Below, piece after piece: positions 8,150-17,651 of a DNA stretch of 46,641 bases. Each line of letters begins with the position of its first letter. The first letter of the stretch is position 1. The stretch spans positions 1 through 46,641 of the forward strand of contig JAANXA010000032.1 of the NCBI GenBank assembly GCA_018263505.1. Reading direction: 5' to 3'. A program made the translations under genes and the position numbers. The notes under the pieces were generated by a model that saw nothing but the letters and a program-made list of their open reading frames with translations, ran no database searches and was not told the DNA's origin. The stretch comes from Candidatus Nitrosopumilus sp. GTDB lineage: Archaea > Thermoproteota > Nitrososphaeria > Nitrososphaerales > Nitrosopumilaceae.

Positions 8150-8887
8150 ATGACAATCAGGTATGAAGCAAATCCTCCAAAAATTTTACCAGATGTAAAT
8201 ACAGAGGAATCAATTATAAAATTTATTGATAGAATAAAAGAGATTTCAAAAAAATGTGATGCAATACATTTAACTGAAAATGTGTTAGGATTTCAAAGAG
8301 TATCTCCAATTGAGATTGGAAAAATCATTAAAAAAGAAATTCCAAATTTTCCAATTACAGTAAGCCTAAGAGTTAGAGACAAAACAGAAAAAGAAATTTG
8401 TTCGTTTGTAGAAGAATGTATCAAAATAGGGTTTTCAGGAATTTTAATTTTAATGGGAGATCCATCACAAACAGGTAAAGAAGACACAGGTCAAATTCCA
8501 AGTCAAGTAGTACAAGAATTAAGAAAAAGAGGGATAGACTCAAAAATTGACTTGTATCTTTCGATATCAAATAAACCAAATTTTTCTAAAATAGAAAAAA
8601 AACTACAAGCAAAACCCAAAGGATTCATGACACAAGTAATTCAGAATATAGAACAAGCTCAAAATTTATCAGATAATCTTGAAGGATTTACAATTATTCC
8701 AATCATTTTGTTTCCTTCAGGAAAAAATGAGAAATCTGCAAAATTTCTGCAGTTGGATTTGACATCATATAGTCAAACATTTGAAGAATTTGTGAAAAAA
8801 ATACATAGTGTTACAGGGGATGTATTGATTACATCGCCTAACGATTTTAATGGATTAAGTGAATTTTTGGAAAAATCAATTAGTTAA
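8150..8887 (+). CDS. methylenetetrahydrofolate reductase (MetF)-like protein
   Basis: The N terminus RYEANPPKILPD fits the EFFPPK start of MetF, and ILMGDPSQTG fits the conserved GDP loop of the TIM barrel. The expected role is reducing methylene-tetrahydrofolate (or a pterin analogue) to the methyl form used by methionine synthase. The protein has 245 residues against about 290 in bacteria, so it is compact. ATG 8150 (MTIRYEANPP) was chosen since upstream residues are not MetF-like. It is convergent with metH, overlapping its end by 3 bases, which supports a shared methionine role. Confidence 0.78.
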   Translation: MTIRYEANPPKILPDVNTEESIIKFIDRIKEISKKCDAIHLTENVLGFQRVSPIEIGKIIKKEIPNFPITVSLRVRDKTEKEICSFVEECIKIGFSGILILMGDPSQTGKEDTGQIPSQVVQELRKRGIDSKIDLYLSISNKPNFSKIEKKLQAKPKGFMTQVIQNIEQAQNLSDNLEGFTIIPIILFPSGKNEKSAKFLQLDLTSYSQTFEEFVKKIHSVTGDVLITSPNDFNGLSEFLEKSIS

Positions 8888-11385
8888 AGAACAAAGTATT
8901 TCGCTTCAGGATGATGAACAACAATTGCAGCAGTTGATTGTTCTGGAATTATCTGACCAGATTCAGTCAACGTCATGCCAGATTTTTCAGGATGCAAAAG
9001 TTTCCAAACCAGATGGTGTTGAGATACATCAGGGCAACTAGGAAACCCCCAACTGTAACGAAGGCCGCCTTGCTGTATATTTAGTTCGGATTTAATTTTT
9101 TGATTAGTCCATTGAGCTAATGCTTCAGCAACTTCAACTGCTAATCCATGTAGATAATAAGCATCAGTATACTTGTCTTCAGAATTCCATTGTTCGATTA
9201 TTTCTGCAACTTTATTTCCAACAGTTACAGATTGAAATGCAACAATATCATTTTCACCAAAATAATCGGTCAAACACAAATGTTCAGATTTTGTAGAACG
9301 TGGAAATTCCAATTCAACATCATCACCAGAAATATTTTCTACTAGTAATTTTCCGTCATAATTGTGACATCTAAAGAATCCATAAACAATTTCAGGTTCA
9401 AATAATTTTTCTCGAATTATTCGAATCTTCCATTCAGTTAACAATTGCTCATGTTCATCTTCAGATTCAGAACCGGCCTTACCTCTTAATCCCCAAGATA
9501 GTTTGAAAAGAGATTTTTTGTCAATCATAGACCAAACTTCATCCATATTAATTTGATCTAATTTTAATCGAATTGGTTCTCCGATTATTTTAGCTGTAGG
9601 AGGGGCAATAGGTTTGATGTCACTTTTGGGAAGAGGGTTAGCATCTACAATATCAGTAGATTTATCTTTCCAGTTTTGTAATTTTTCTTTCCAATCAGTT
9701 AAAAGATGAGGTTTTTCATCAGAGATTAACGCATCCATTATTTTGAGACCTTCAAACATGGTATTACAATAAAACACACCAGGCTCATAAATTCCATCTT
9801 CTTTTGCAATTCTGTTAATGTAATTACTGTTAATGGCAGCACCACCACAAAGAAGTGGAATAGTTAAATTATTTTTTCTTGCATGTTCAACAAAGAATTT
9901 CATTTGTTTTGAAGTAGATACAAGTAATGCAGATAATCCAACTGCATCAGGTTTTACCTCATCAATTTTTTCAAGGAATTTTTGTAATGGAACTTGTTTT
10001 CCTAAATCATGTACAGTGTATCCATTATTTTGAAAAATCGTTTTTACAAGATTTTTACCAATGTCATGTACATCTCCATAGACAGTACCTAAAACAAGTA
10101 CACCTTTGCTTGTTCCTTCATCTTTGACTAAATATTTCTCCAATTCTCCAACTGCTGCCTTCATACATTCAGCAGATTTGAGAACAAATGGAAGAATTAA
10201 TTCACCCGAGCCAAACTTGTCTCCGACCTCCTTCATTGCAGGAAGTAAATCCTCATTGAGTGTTTTTATTGCACTTTCATGAGTGACATCTTTTGATAAA
10301 TTAAGAGATAAAACACCTTCTTCAAGTTCACTGATACTTTCATTATTTCCAAGTTTTTCTGCAATTGCAGAAACAACATCATTTTGAATTCCATCTTTTA
10401 ATCTATTTACAATTCTAAAATGGGCTCGTTTTCCAGCAGGCCACAAAGGATCAACATCTATTTTTTTTGTAGTGTTGTTATTTTGAGGTCCTGCATTTTC
10501 AAAATAAGTAATCAAATTAGAAAGGGCATTTGAATTAACATTAAAAATTAGATCTTCTGCAAGTTTTTTCTCTTTCTCATCAATTTCACCATAGGGGACG
10601 ATTTCTTTTGCATTAACAATTGCAGTGTCAAGACCAGATTTAACAGCATGGTACAAAAATACAGAATTTAAAATTTTTCTAGCATAAGGTGCTAAACCAA
10701 AACTAATGTTGCTTAAACCTAAAGTAGTAAAGGAATTAGGGAATTTTTCTTTAACTAGTCGAATTCCTTCAAGAGTATTTTGTCCTGCATCAAGAAATTC
10801 ATCCTCACCAGTTGCCAAAGTAAATGTAAGTACATCAAAAATGAATTGTTCAATTTTTAATCCATATTTTTTTCCTGTTTCATAAAGCAATTCTGCAGTG
10901 TCGACTTTTTGCTGAGGTGTTTTTGCCATACCTTCTGGACCAATGCATAAAGCAACTGCAGGTAAACCATACTTTGCCATTAATGGAGCTAATTTTTTAA
11001 ATCGACTTCCATCGCCTTCAAGATTTATCGAATTGATAATAGGTCTTCCAGGAATTTGGATTACAGATGCTTCAATCACTTCTGGATCTGTTGAATCAAT
11101 TACAAGAGGAGCATCAATTTCTAAGCTTAGTCGTTTAACTAAATTCAACATGAATTCACGTTCATCTGCACGTTCAGTTGTGGCAACACAGACATCTAGA
11201 CAATGAGCACCATCTTCAACTTGAAGTCTTCCCAAATCAACTAGACCATCAAAATCATCATCAAGAACTAGCTTCTTTGCTTTACGAGAACCTTGGGTGT
11301 TGATTCGTTCTCCAATAATCAAAGGTGCAGGGATTTGTTTTAGATCAACTGCTTTCAATGCAGAACTTACTCTAGGAATTGTCAA
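8884..11385 (-). CDS. metH: cobalamin-dependent methionine synthase, pterin/B12/activation part
   Basis: This 833-residue protein carries three of the four MetH modules. A DHPS-like pterin-binding barrel spans about residues 18-290. The cobalamin cap and Rossmann domains span about 320-560, with DVHDIG at 438-443 (His440 is the cobalt ligand). A C-terminal AdoMet reactivation domain spans about 600-833, with the RYSWGFPSCPD loop. The homocysteine-binding module is absent and is supplied by the gene just upstream (11417-12376). The start is TTG at 11385: an in-frame TGA lies five codons upstream, so no earlier start is possible. It transfers methyl groups from a pterin via B12 to homocysteine. 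Confidence 0.92.
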   Translation of the reverse strand: MTIPRVSSALKAVDLKQIPAPLIIGERINTQGSRKAKKLVLDDDFDGLVDLGRLQVEDGAHCLDVCVATTERADEREFMLNLVKRLSLEIDAPLVIDSTDPEVIEASVIQIPGRPIINSINLEGDGSRFKKLAPLMAKYGLPAVALCIGPEGMAKTPQQKVDTAELLYETGKKYGLKIEQFIFDVLTFTLATGEDEFLDAGQNTLEGIRLVKEKFPNSFTTLGLSNISFGLAPYARKILNSVFLYHAVKSGLDTAIVNAKEIVPYGEIDEKEKKLAEDLIFNVNSNALSNLITYFENAGPQNNNTTKKIDVDPLWPAGKRAHFRIVNRLKDGIQNDVVSAIAEKLGNNESISELEEGVLSLNLSKDVTHESAIKTLNEDLLPAMKEVGDKFGSGELILPFVLKSAECMKAAVGELEKYLVKDEGTSKGVLVLGTVYGDVHDIGKNLVKTIFQNNGYTVHDLGKQVPLQKFLEKIDEVKPDAVGLSALLVSTSKQMKFFVEHARKNNLTIPLLCGGAAINSNYINRIAKEDGIYEPGVFYCNTMFEGLKIMDALISDEKPHLLTDWKEKLQNWKDKSTDIVDANPLPKSDIKPIAPPTAKIIGEPIRLKLDQINMDEVWSMIDKKSLFKLSWGLRGKAGSESEDEHEQLLTEWKIRIIREKLFEPEIVYGFFRCHNYDGKLLVENISGDDVELEFPRSTKSEHLCLTDYFGENDIVAFQSVTVGNKVAEIIEQWNSEDKYTDAYYLHGLAVEVAEALAQWTNQKIKSELNIQQGGLRYSWGFPSCPDVSQHHLVWKLLHPEKSGMTLTESGQIIPEQSTAAIVVHHPEAKYFVL

Positions 11386-11416
11386 TATGTAAAATCACAT
11401 CCATTTTTGTAAAAAC

Positions 11417-12376
11417 TTAACCCTTGAAAGAATTAGCTTTTTCGTTAATTACTTTTCTTAGTGCCTTGATGTGTTCAGGATTAGTACCACAACAACCCCC
11501 AATTATTCTGACTTTTTTGTATTCATTAAGAAAATCATCTAATGCATCACTCATTTTTTCAGGAGTCATTTTGTAAACTGCTTGACCACCATCATTTTCA
11601 GGCATGCCAGCATTTGGGACTACCAACACATTATGTTCATTTTGTTCATTTAACCATTGAACACTGGGAGTCATTTCGATTGGGCCAGTTGAACAATTCA
11701 ATCCAAACACATCAATTCCCATATCAGATACAGTAGTATATGCTGCTTGGATATTTGTACCAAGCAACATTTTGCCATATTGATCCAAAGTGGTATTTGC
11801 AATTATAGGGACTTTTTTCTCTATTTTTTTCATTGCATTATGACATGCTTCAATAACCAATTTTACTTCTAGAATATCTTGACTAGTTTCAATCAATAAA
11901 GCGTCAACACCTCCAAGAATCAAACCTTCAGCTTGTAATTCAAATGCCTCACGTATTTCATCAAGAGGTTTTTGACCCAAGTCAGGATCATTTGAACTTG
12001 GTAAATAACCAGTTGGACCCATAGAGCCTATTACATATTTAGAATCAGAATATTCATTACAAACTTCAGATGCAAGTGTTGCAATTTTTTTATTAAATTC
12101 AATTGTTTGATCACCAAAACCATATTCATCAAGTTTAATTTTATTTGATCCAAATGAATTTGTTTCAATACAATCAGAACCAGCATCCAAATAATTTCTA
12201 TGAATTTGTTTAATCCATTCAGGATGAGTTAAAACTAAACCATCATTAAAACCATCTTGATTATTTGGAAAATCTTCAGGTTTTGGATCATATCTTTGAA
12301 TTTCAGTCCCCATTGCACCATCAAATAATAAAATTTTATTTTCCATTGCATTAAGAAATGGTTCTTTTTCTATCAT
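11417..12376 (-). CDS. homocysteine methyltransferase subunit (MetH N-terminal module)
   Basis: A 319-residue betaine/homocysteine S-methyltransferase barrel. LFDGAMGTEIQ is at residues about 17-27. The zinc ligands are Cys228 (GLNCS) plus Cys295 and Cys296 (GGCCGT). It binds and activates homocysteine thiolate for methylation by the B12 subunit encoded 31 bp downstream on the same strand. Together they make a full methionine synthase from two polypeptides. ATG 12376 is used; an internal ATG at 12346 (MENKILLFDG) is an equally plausible start. Confidence 0.9.
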   Translation of the reverse strand: MIEKEPFLNAMENKILLFDGAMGTEIQRYDPKPEDFPNNQDGFNDGLVLTHPEWIKQIHRNYLDAGSDCIETNSFGSNKIKLDEYGFGDQTIEFNKKIATLASEVCNEYSDSKYVIGSMGPTGYLPSSNDPDLGQKPLDEIREAFELQAEGLILGGVDALLIETSQDILEVKLVIEACHNAMKKIEKKVPIIANTTLDQYGKMLLGTNIQAAYTTVSDMGIDVFGLNCSTGPIEMTPSVQWLNEQNEHNVLVVPNAGMPENDGGQAVYKMTPEKMSDALDDFLNEYKKVRIIGGCCGTNPEHIKALRKVINEKANSFKG

Positions 12377-12488
12377 GACAATTTGAAAATGTTTTAGGAT
12401 GGTTTAACTCTTTTCAGAAAAAACAGCAAAAAATAATGTATTTTAGACGTATGTTGAAATTAGGTAAAAAATAATTTTTAATACATTT

Positions 12489-13589
12489 ATGCAGAAAACA
12501 CAAGTAAACAATTTAGTTCGTAGTGCAACTTTTTTTCAACATGCAGGAATCTCGATAATTTTTGTTTTTATGCCCATAATTGCGAAAGATGTTACAGATT
12601 CAGTATTTGAAATTGGGTTGTTAGTAGCATCATTTAGTTTTGCTCAAATTTTATCTGAAATGTATTTTGGAAGACATTCAGATAAGAAAGGAACTAGGCT
12701 CAAATTCATTAGAATTGGGTTTATTGGATGTGCCATTGCATTTGGAATGCATTATTTTGCAACAGATTTATCCATGTTTTTCATAGTTAGAATTGCTGCA
12801 GGTGTGGCAAGTGGCATAATGATTCCTGCAATGATTGCATATACGTATGAAGCAAATATAGATAAAAAAAGAGCAGCTACAGTAATATCATTTCATGCAT
12901 TAGGATGGCTTGCAGGAATTGCTGCTGCAGGAATTGCAAATGATTTAAAATTAATTTTCTTAATTAGTGCAGCATCATTTATCATCGGATTAATGTTTAC
13001 AATAAAACTTCCAAATCCAGTACAAGAAAAAGAGACTAAACCGGGAACCACAAAAACAGTCATTTTAAAAAATAAATTTCTTTTCTTATCATTACTTCTA
13101 AGACACATTGGAGCTGCTGCAGTATGGACTATTCTTCCAATAATGATTATGGAGAGATTAGGAGGTGAATTATATCATATTTCAGTAGTATATGTTGCAA
13201 ACACGTTGACTGCATTTATCTTGATGAATGTCATGGCAAGTAAAATTCATCTTTCAAATGTTACTAAATTCAAAATAGGTATTGGATGTACAACATTTGT
13301 TTTTGTTGGGTTATCAGTTGTCACCGAATGGTGGATGGCAATGCCATTTATGTCATTAGTGGGGGCAACATGGGCATTTTTGTTTATTGGAGGGAATTTT
13401 CATTTAATGGAAAATAATCCTCGTTCTACATCAACTGGAATATTTAGTTCTACATTATCAATTGCTACAGTAATTGGACCAGTAATTGCAGGAAGTATTG
13501 CATTTTTGTTTGATTATGTTGCAGTAACATATTTTGCAATTATGATAATTATTGTAGCATTTGTAATATCATTAAAAATCAAAAAATAA
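12489..13589 (+). CDS. major facilitator superfamily transporter
   Basis: The 366 residues consist of repeated hydrophobic helices consistent with about 12 membrane segments. The loop after the second helix reads FGRHSDKKGTRLKFI, the MFS signature A (GxxxDRxGRR-like). A polar linker around residues 178-190 splits two six-helix halves. The protein is shorter than most MFS carriers. The substrate cannot be read from sequence. The gene is monocistronic and convergent with the ABC importer (11 bp between stops). ATG 12489 follows an AT-rich promoter region. Confidence 0.85.
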   Translation: MQKTQVNNLVRSATFFQHAGISIIFVFMPIIAKDVTDSVFEIGLLVASFSFAQILSEMYFGRHSDKKGTRLKFIRIGFIGCAIAFGMHYFATDLSMFFIVRIAAGVASGIMIPAMIAYTYEANIDKKRAATVISFHALGWLAGIAAAGIANDLKLIFLISAASFIIGLMFTIKLPNPVQEKETKPGTTKTVILKNKFLFLSLLLRHIGAAAVWTILPIMIMERLGGELYHISVVYVANTLTAFILMNVMASKIHLSNVTKFKIGIGCTTFVFVGLSVVTEWWMAMPFMSLVGATWAFLFIGGNFHLMENNPRSTSTGIFSSTLSIATVIGPVIAGSIAFLFDYVAVTYFAIMIIIVAFVISLKIKK

Positions 13590-13600
13590 TTTTTGAATTT

Positions 13601-14368
13601 TTATCTTAGGCCCCAACGAGACATCACTTTGTTTTCTAATTTTTGGAAAACTACACCATCAACTGCAAGACCAATACCCATGATAACAAGCATCATAGCA
13701 ATTACTTGAGATACATCATTTAGCGAACGTCCAGCATTAAGTAAGAATCCTAAACCTAGAAAAGAGAATAAAATTTCAGCACCGATTACTCCTCTCCATG
13801 CAAATGCCCAACCTTGTTTAAACCCAGAAATCATGTATGGGAATGCTGCAGGGATTAGAACTGAAGTAATTAATTGACTTCCTTTTGCGCCCATATTTCG
13901 TGCAGCCTCAATAAAGTGAGGATCAATGTTTTTGACACCAGTATAGGTGTTAATGGTAACAGCAAATATGGCTCCAATTGCAGTGACAAAAATTATTCCA
14001 CCATCAGTTAATCCAAACCAAAGTATTGCAAGAGGAACCCATGCAATAGAAGGAATAGATTGTAATCCTAAAACCAACGAACCTACGGTTTGATTAATCA
14101 CCTCAATTCTTGCCATAAAAATTCCTAAAACAATTCCTCCAGAAATTGCAATTGCCAATCCAATAGATAATCTCCACAAGCTAGTTGCAATACCATAAAA
14201 CAAACTCCCATCAGATGCACCATAAGCTAAATCTTCTGCAACTTCAAATGGAGAAGGAAAAATGTTTTCAGGCCAAACTCCAGACATTGCAATAATTTGC
14301 CAAACAACAACAATCCCAATGTAAAATGCTATCCTATAAGGCGTAAAATTTTTTTTCATAATTATCAC
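13601..14368 (-). CDS. ABC importer permease, NitT/TauT (SsuC) type
   Basis: This inner-membrane permease has 255 residues and about six helices. The EAA loop, EAARNMGAKGSQLITSVLIPAA (about residues 157-178), contacts the ATPase. GTG 14368 overlaps the ATPase stop (GTGA), and ATG 14359 is an alternative three codons in. It is the last gene of a substrate-binding protein-ATPase-permease operon. The family imports nitrate, taurine, sulfonates or thiamine precursors; the substrate here is unknown. Confidence 0.87.
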   Translation of the reverse strand: MIIMKKNFTPYRIAFYIGIVVVWQIIAMSGVWPENIFPSPFEVAEDLAYGASDGSLFYGIATSLWRLSIGLAIAISGGIVLGIFMARIEVINQTVGSLVLGLQSIPSIAWVPLAILWFGLTDGGIIFVTAIGAIFAVTINTYTGVKNIDPHFIEAARNMGAKGSQLITSVLIPAAFPYMISGFKQGWAFAWRGVIGAEILFSFLGLGFLLNAGRSLNDVSQVIAMMLVIMGIGLAVDGVVFQKLENKVMSRWGLR

Positions 14369-15129
14369 TCTCTACTTTTTTTTACCTCAGGTCTAAGTTC
14401 GGCTAAAAGATCTTGTTGAAATTTTAACAAAAATTCATCTTCAGTTACTCGAGGTCTAGGAAAATCATTATCAATTTCTTTTTTAATTAATGATGGCCGA
14501 TTACTAAATACTGCAACTTTGGTTCCCAACACTGCAGCTTCTGCAACATTATGTGTAACAAACAAAATTGTTTTCTTTGTTTTTTCCCAAATAAGTTGCA
14601 TCTCAACCAACAATAAATCACGAGTTTGTGCATCAAGTGCAGCAAAAGGTTCATCCATTAACAACACATCAGGATCCATTACAAGAGCTCTTGCAATAGC
14701 TACACGTTGTTTCATTCCAGTTGAAAGTTGATATGTATAAGAATCTGCAAATTTTGTTAACTGCATCATATCCAAATATCTATGTGATATCTTTGCACGT
14801 TCTTCTTTTGGAATTCCAGCCATTTTTAATCCAAATTCTACATTGTCTTGAACTTTTAGCCATGGAAATAATGCACCTTCTTGAAAAACCATTATTCTTT
14901 CAGGACCAGTTTCATGTACAGGATGGCCATCAAATAATATTTGACCATCATCTGGTTTTTCCAAACCTGCAACTATACGTAAGAATGTGGATTTTCCACA
15001 TCCAGAAGGTCCAATTAAACAAACAAAGTCACCAGCCTCAACCTTGAGATTTACTCCACCTAATGCTTTGAGTTTATGAGAATCATGACTGAAATATTTT
15101 ACAATATTTTTAGCCTCAAGTTTAGTCAT
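14365..15129 (-). CDS. ABC importer ATP-binding protein, NitT/TauT (SsuB) type
   Basis: The nucleotide-binding subunit has 254 residues. Walker A GPSGCGKST is at 40-48 and Walker B VLLMDEP at 155-161. The signature motif is LSTGM (135-139) where LSGGM is usual; Ser is retained but the first Gly is Thr. The switch His lies in FVTHN (about 195). The ATG starts directly next to the substrate-binding protein stop, and its own stop overlaps the permease start, so the three genes form one translationally coupled operon. Confidence 0.9.
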   Translation of the reverse strand: MTKLEAKNIVKYFSHDSHKLKALGGVNLKVEAGDFVCLIGPSGCGKSTFLRIVAGLEKPDDGQILFDGHPVHETGPERIMVFQEGALFPWLKVQDNVEFGLKMAGIPKEERAKISHRYLDMMQLTKFADSYTYQLSTGMKQRVAIARALVMDPDVLLMDEPFAALDAQTRDLLLVEMQLIWEKTKKTILFVTHNVAEAAVLGTKVAVFSNRPSLIKKEIDNDFPRPRVTEDEFLLKFQQDLLAELRPEVKKSRE

Positions 15130-16155
15130 CTAAGTTCTAGCATCCTCCAGTGAATTTGTATCAAAGTAGTAAAAAATACCAGACAAATCATATCCATTTC
15201 TTCCAAGATATCCAAGTGCATTTGCTTGTTCAGCAAATGAGAAAATTGAATCAGATTTAGGATCATCAGTTATTCTAAGATTAGACAATGCAACATCAAC
15301 GACATCATCAGAAAGAGATTGTCCCAAATGAGAGTCAAGAAAAGTGTTGAAAACAATTCTAGTATCTTCAGGGTGTTCATTAATCCAAATTATTGTTTCA
15401 CGGTGTGCAGATAAGAAATTTTGAATTAATTCTTTATTGTTTTCAACATAATTAGTATTTCCAATTAGGACAACAGATGCAAATTCATTTTCAGGCCATA
15501 ATTCTTCTTCATAAAATAATCGTGTTCCATCTAATTCATTCTCCAAAATTGTTGCCCAAGGTTCTGCAACCCATGCACCATCAATATCACCTTTAACAAA
15601 CAGTGTATAAATATCTGGATTCGAAATATTGTAAACAATTACACTACCACCTTTTTCAGCAGGTTTAAGATTATTTTCAGATAAATAATTACGTAATGAA
15701 ACATCTTGAGTATTTCCAATTTGAGGTGCAGCAATTTTTTTTCCTTTAAAATCAGAAGCAATATTTATTTCAGAATCAGGATGAACAATGAAACTTGCAC
15801 CACCACTTGCAGCACCAGTTAAAATTTTTACATTGTTATTTTCTGAATTTAAAAATCCGTTAATGGCAGGACCAGGTCCAACATATGCAATATCAACAGA
15901 ATTTGCAAATAGTGATTCTATTGCCTGAGGGCCACTGTCAAAAACTCTTGTTTCAATCTTTATCTGATCTCCAAGACTATTTCGAAAGAAATCATTTTCC
16001 ATACCTACAATAGGGACAGCATGTCCAATATTTGGAAAATAAGCTATGCGAAGTTTAGAGTCATGAAGAGTTTCACTGCCATTCAAAGAAATTCCCAATA
16101 CAGATAAAATTGCAATTCCTACAATTCCTGCAAAAATTACTGAACGAATTTTCAT
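15130..16155 (-). CDS. ABC importer substrate-binding protein (NMT1/SsuA-like)
   Basis: This 341-residue protein has an N-terminal hydrophobic segment (residues about 5-25) without a clear lipobox Cys, so it is probably membrane-anchored by an uncleaved helix. The start of the fold, LRIAYFPNIGHAVPIVGMEN, and VDIAYVGPGPAI are typical of periplasmic proteins for nitrate, sulfonate or pyrimidine precursors. It is the first gene of the operon with ATPase and permease. The ligand cannot be assigned. Confidence 0.86.
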   Translation of the reverse strand: MKIRSVIFAGIVGIAILSVLGISLNGSETLHDSKLRIAYFPNIGHAVPIVGMENDFFRNSLGDQIKIETRVFDSGPQAIESLFANSVDIAYVGPGPAINGFLNSENNNVKILTGAASGGASFIVHPDSEINIASDFKGKKIAAPQIGNTQDVSLRNYLSENNLKPAEKGGSVIVYNISNPDIYTLFVKGDIDGAWVAEPWATILENELDGTRLFYEEELWPENEFASVVLIGNTNYVENNKELIQNFLSAHRETIIWINEHPEDTRIVFNTFLDSHLGQSLSDDVVDVALSNLRITDDPKSDSIFSFAEQANALGYLGRNGYDLSGIFYYFDTNSLEDART

Positions 16156-16287
16156 AAAACAGCGTTATATTTGGCGGTTAAATAATCATCGAATTTTAGC
16201 TCAAGCTATTCAAAAAAATCTTGAAAAAAAAGTAATTTAGATACAGCATAAGAGATAAATTCGAAAATACAACCCAAAAAATGTTTT

Positions 16288-17487
16288 ATGACTCAAAAAG
16301 GAATTCTCGCATTTTCAGGAGGATTGGATACATCAGTAGTTGTGAAATATTTACAAGATGAACATGACATGGATGTAATTACAGTCACCGTAGATGTTGG
16401 ACAATGTGATGACACTAAAAAAATTGCAGCAAAAGCAAAATCATTAGGAGTAAAAAAACATTATAACATAGATGCAAGAAAAGAATTTGTTAAAAATTAC
16501 ATTTTTCCATCAATTAAAGCAAATGCACTTTATCAAAAAAAATATTGTTTGGCAACAGCTCTTGCCAGACCACTGATTGCAGAAAAAGTATTAGAAGTTG
16601 CTAAAAAAGAAAAAGTAACAGCATTAGCACATGGGTGTTCAGGAAAAGGAAATGATCAAGTTCGTTTTGATATTACATTAAGAGCAGGTTCTGATTTACC
16701 AATAATCGCACCAATTCGAGATAAAAATTTAGACAGAGTTACCGAGTTAAAATTTGCAGAAAAACATGGAATCGAAATCGACTCTGTAGCAAAAAAATTC
16801 AGTATTGATCAAAATTTATGGGGACGTGCAATTGAAGGAGGAGTATTAGAAGATCCATACAATGAACCACCAGAAGATGCATTCATTTGGGTAAAGACAA
16901 AAGATTTACCAGATAAACCAACATATTTAGAAATAGAATTTCAAAAAGGAATTCCAATTAAAGTAGATGGGAAAACAATGGATCCTCAAAAATTAATTGA
17001 GTACATTAACAAAAAAGCAGGAAATGCAGGAGTTGGAATTGTTGATCATATTGAAGATAGAGTGGTTGGAATCAAATCTCGTGAAGTGTATGAAACACCA
17101 GCTGCAACATGTCTAATTGAAGCACATTCAGATTTAGAAAAAATGGTTCATACAAAACATGAAAACAAATTCAAATCCATCATAGATGATGAATGGGCAT
17201 ATTTAGTATATTCAGGACTTTGGCAGGATCCATTAAAAACAGATTTGGACGGATTTGTCGAAGCATCACAAAAACAAGTAACAGGAACAGTGAAACTCAA
17301 AATGTTCAAAGGAAGTCTAAGAGTAGTAGGAAGGAGATCAAAGAACTCATTGTACAGTCATGAAATTGCCACTTATGGAACAGAATCCACATTTGATCAA
17401 AGATTAGCAAAAGGTTTCGTGGAATTATGGGGAATTCAGTCAACAGAAGCTAATAAATTACAAAAGAAGAGGTTTTCAAAAACATGA
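16288..17487 (+). CDS. argG: argininosuccinate synthase
   Basis: The enzyme joins citrulline and aspartate with ATP to form argininosuccinate, the penultimate step of arginine synthesis. The PP-loop SGGLDTS is at residues 10-16, and the 399-residue length and RFDITLRAGSDL-type motifs match ArgG. Its TGA overlaps the ATG of lysW by four bases, making it the first gene of the arginine/lysine operon. This placement ties the first carrier/ligase pair to arginine. Confidence 0.95.
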   Translation: MTQKGILAFSGGLDTSVVVKYLQDEHDMDVITVTVDVGQCDDTKKIAAKAKSLGVKKHYNIDARKEFVKNYIFPSIKANALYQKKYCLATALARPLIAEKVLEVAKKEKVTALAHGCSGKGNDQVRFDITLRAGSDLPIIAPIRDKNLDRVTELKFAEKHGIEIDSVAKKFSIDQNLWGRAIEGGVLEDPYNEPPEDAFIWVKTKDLPDKPTYLEIEFQKGIPIKVDGKTMDPQKLIEYINKKAGNAGVGIVDHIEDRVVGIKSREVYETPAATCLIEAHSDLEKMVHTKHENKFKSIIDDEWAYLVYSGLWQDPLKTDLDGFVEASQKQVTGTVKLKMFKGSLRVVGRRSKNSLYSHEIATYGTESTFDQRLAKGFVELWGIQSTEANKLQKKRFSKT

Positions 17488-17651
17488 ACTGTCCAGAATG
17501 TGATGCAACTCTAAACATCCCAGACGATGCCTCTGTTGGAGAAATAGTCTCCTGTCCTGATTGTGGAGCAGACTTTGAAATATCAAAAAAAGATGGATCA
17601 AATATTGAGCTTAAACAAGCAGAAAGCGTAGGCGAAGATTGGGGAGAGTAA
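17484..17651 (+). CDS. lysW: amino-group carrier protein LysW (arginine-side copy)
   Basis: This 55-residue zinc protein has Cys3, Cys6, Cys24 and Cys27 in two CxxC pairs, an acidic body, and the terminal motif EDWGE. In LysW systems the side-chain carboxyl of the final Glu is joined to the amino group of glutamate or alpha-aminoadipate, protecting it during chain modification. ATG overlaps the argG stop, and the TAA overlaps the next ATG by one base (TAATG). A second copy is at 23275-23442. Confidence 0.95.
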   Translation: MNCPECDATLNIPDDASVGEIVSCPDCGADFEISKKDGSNIELKQAESVGEDWGE

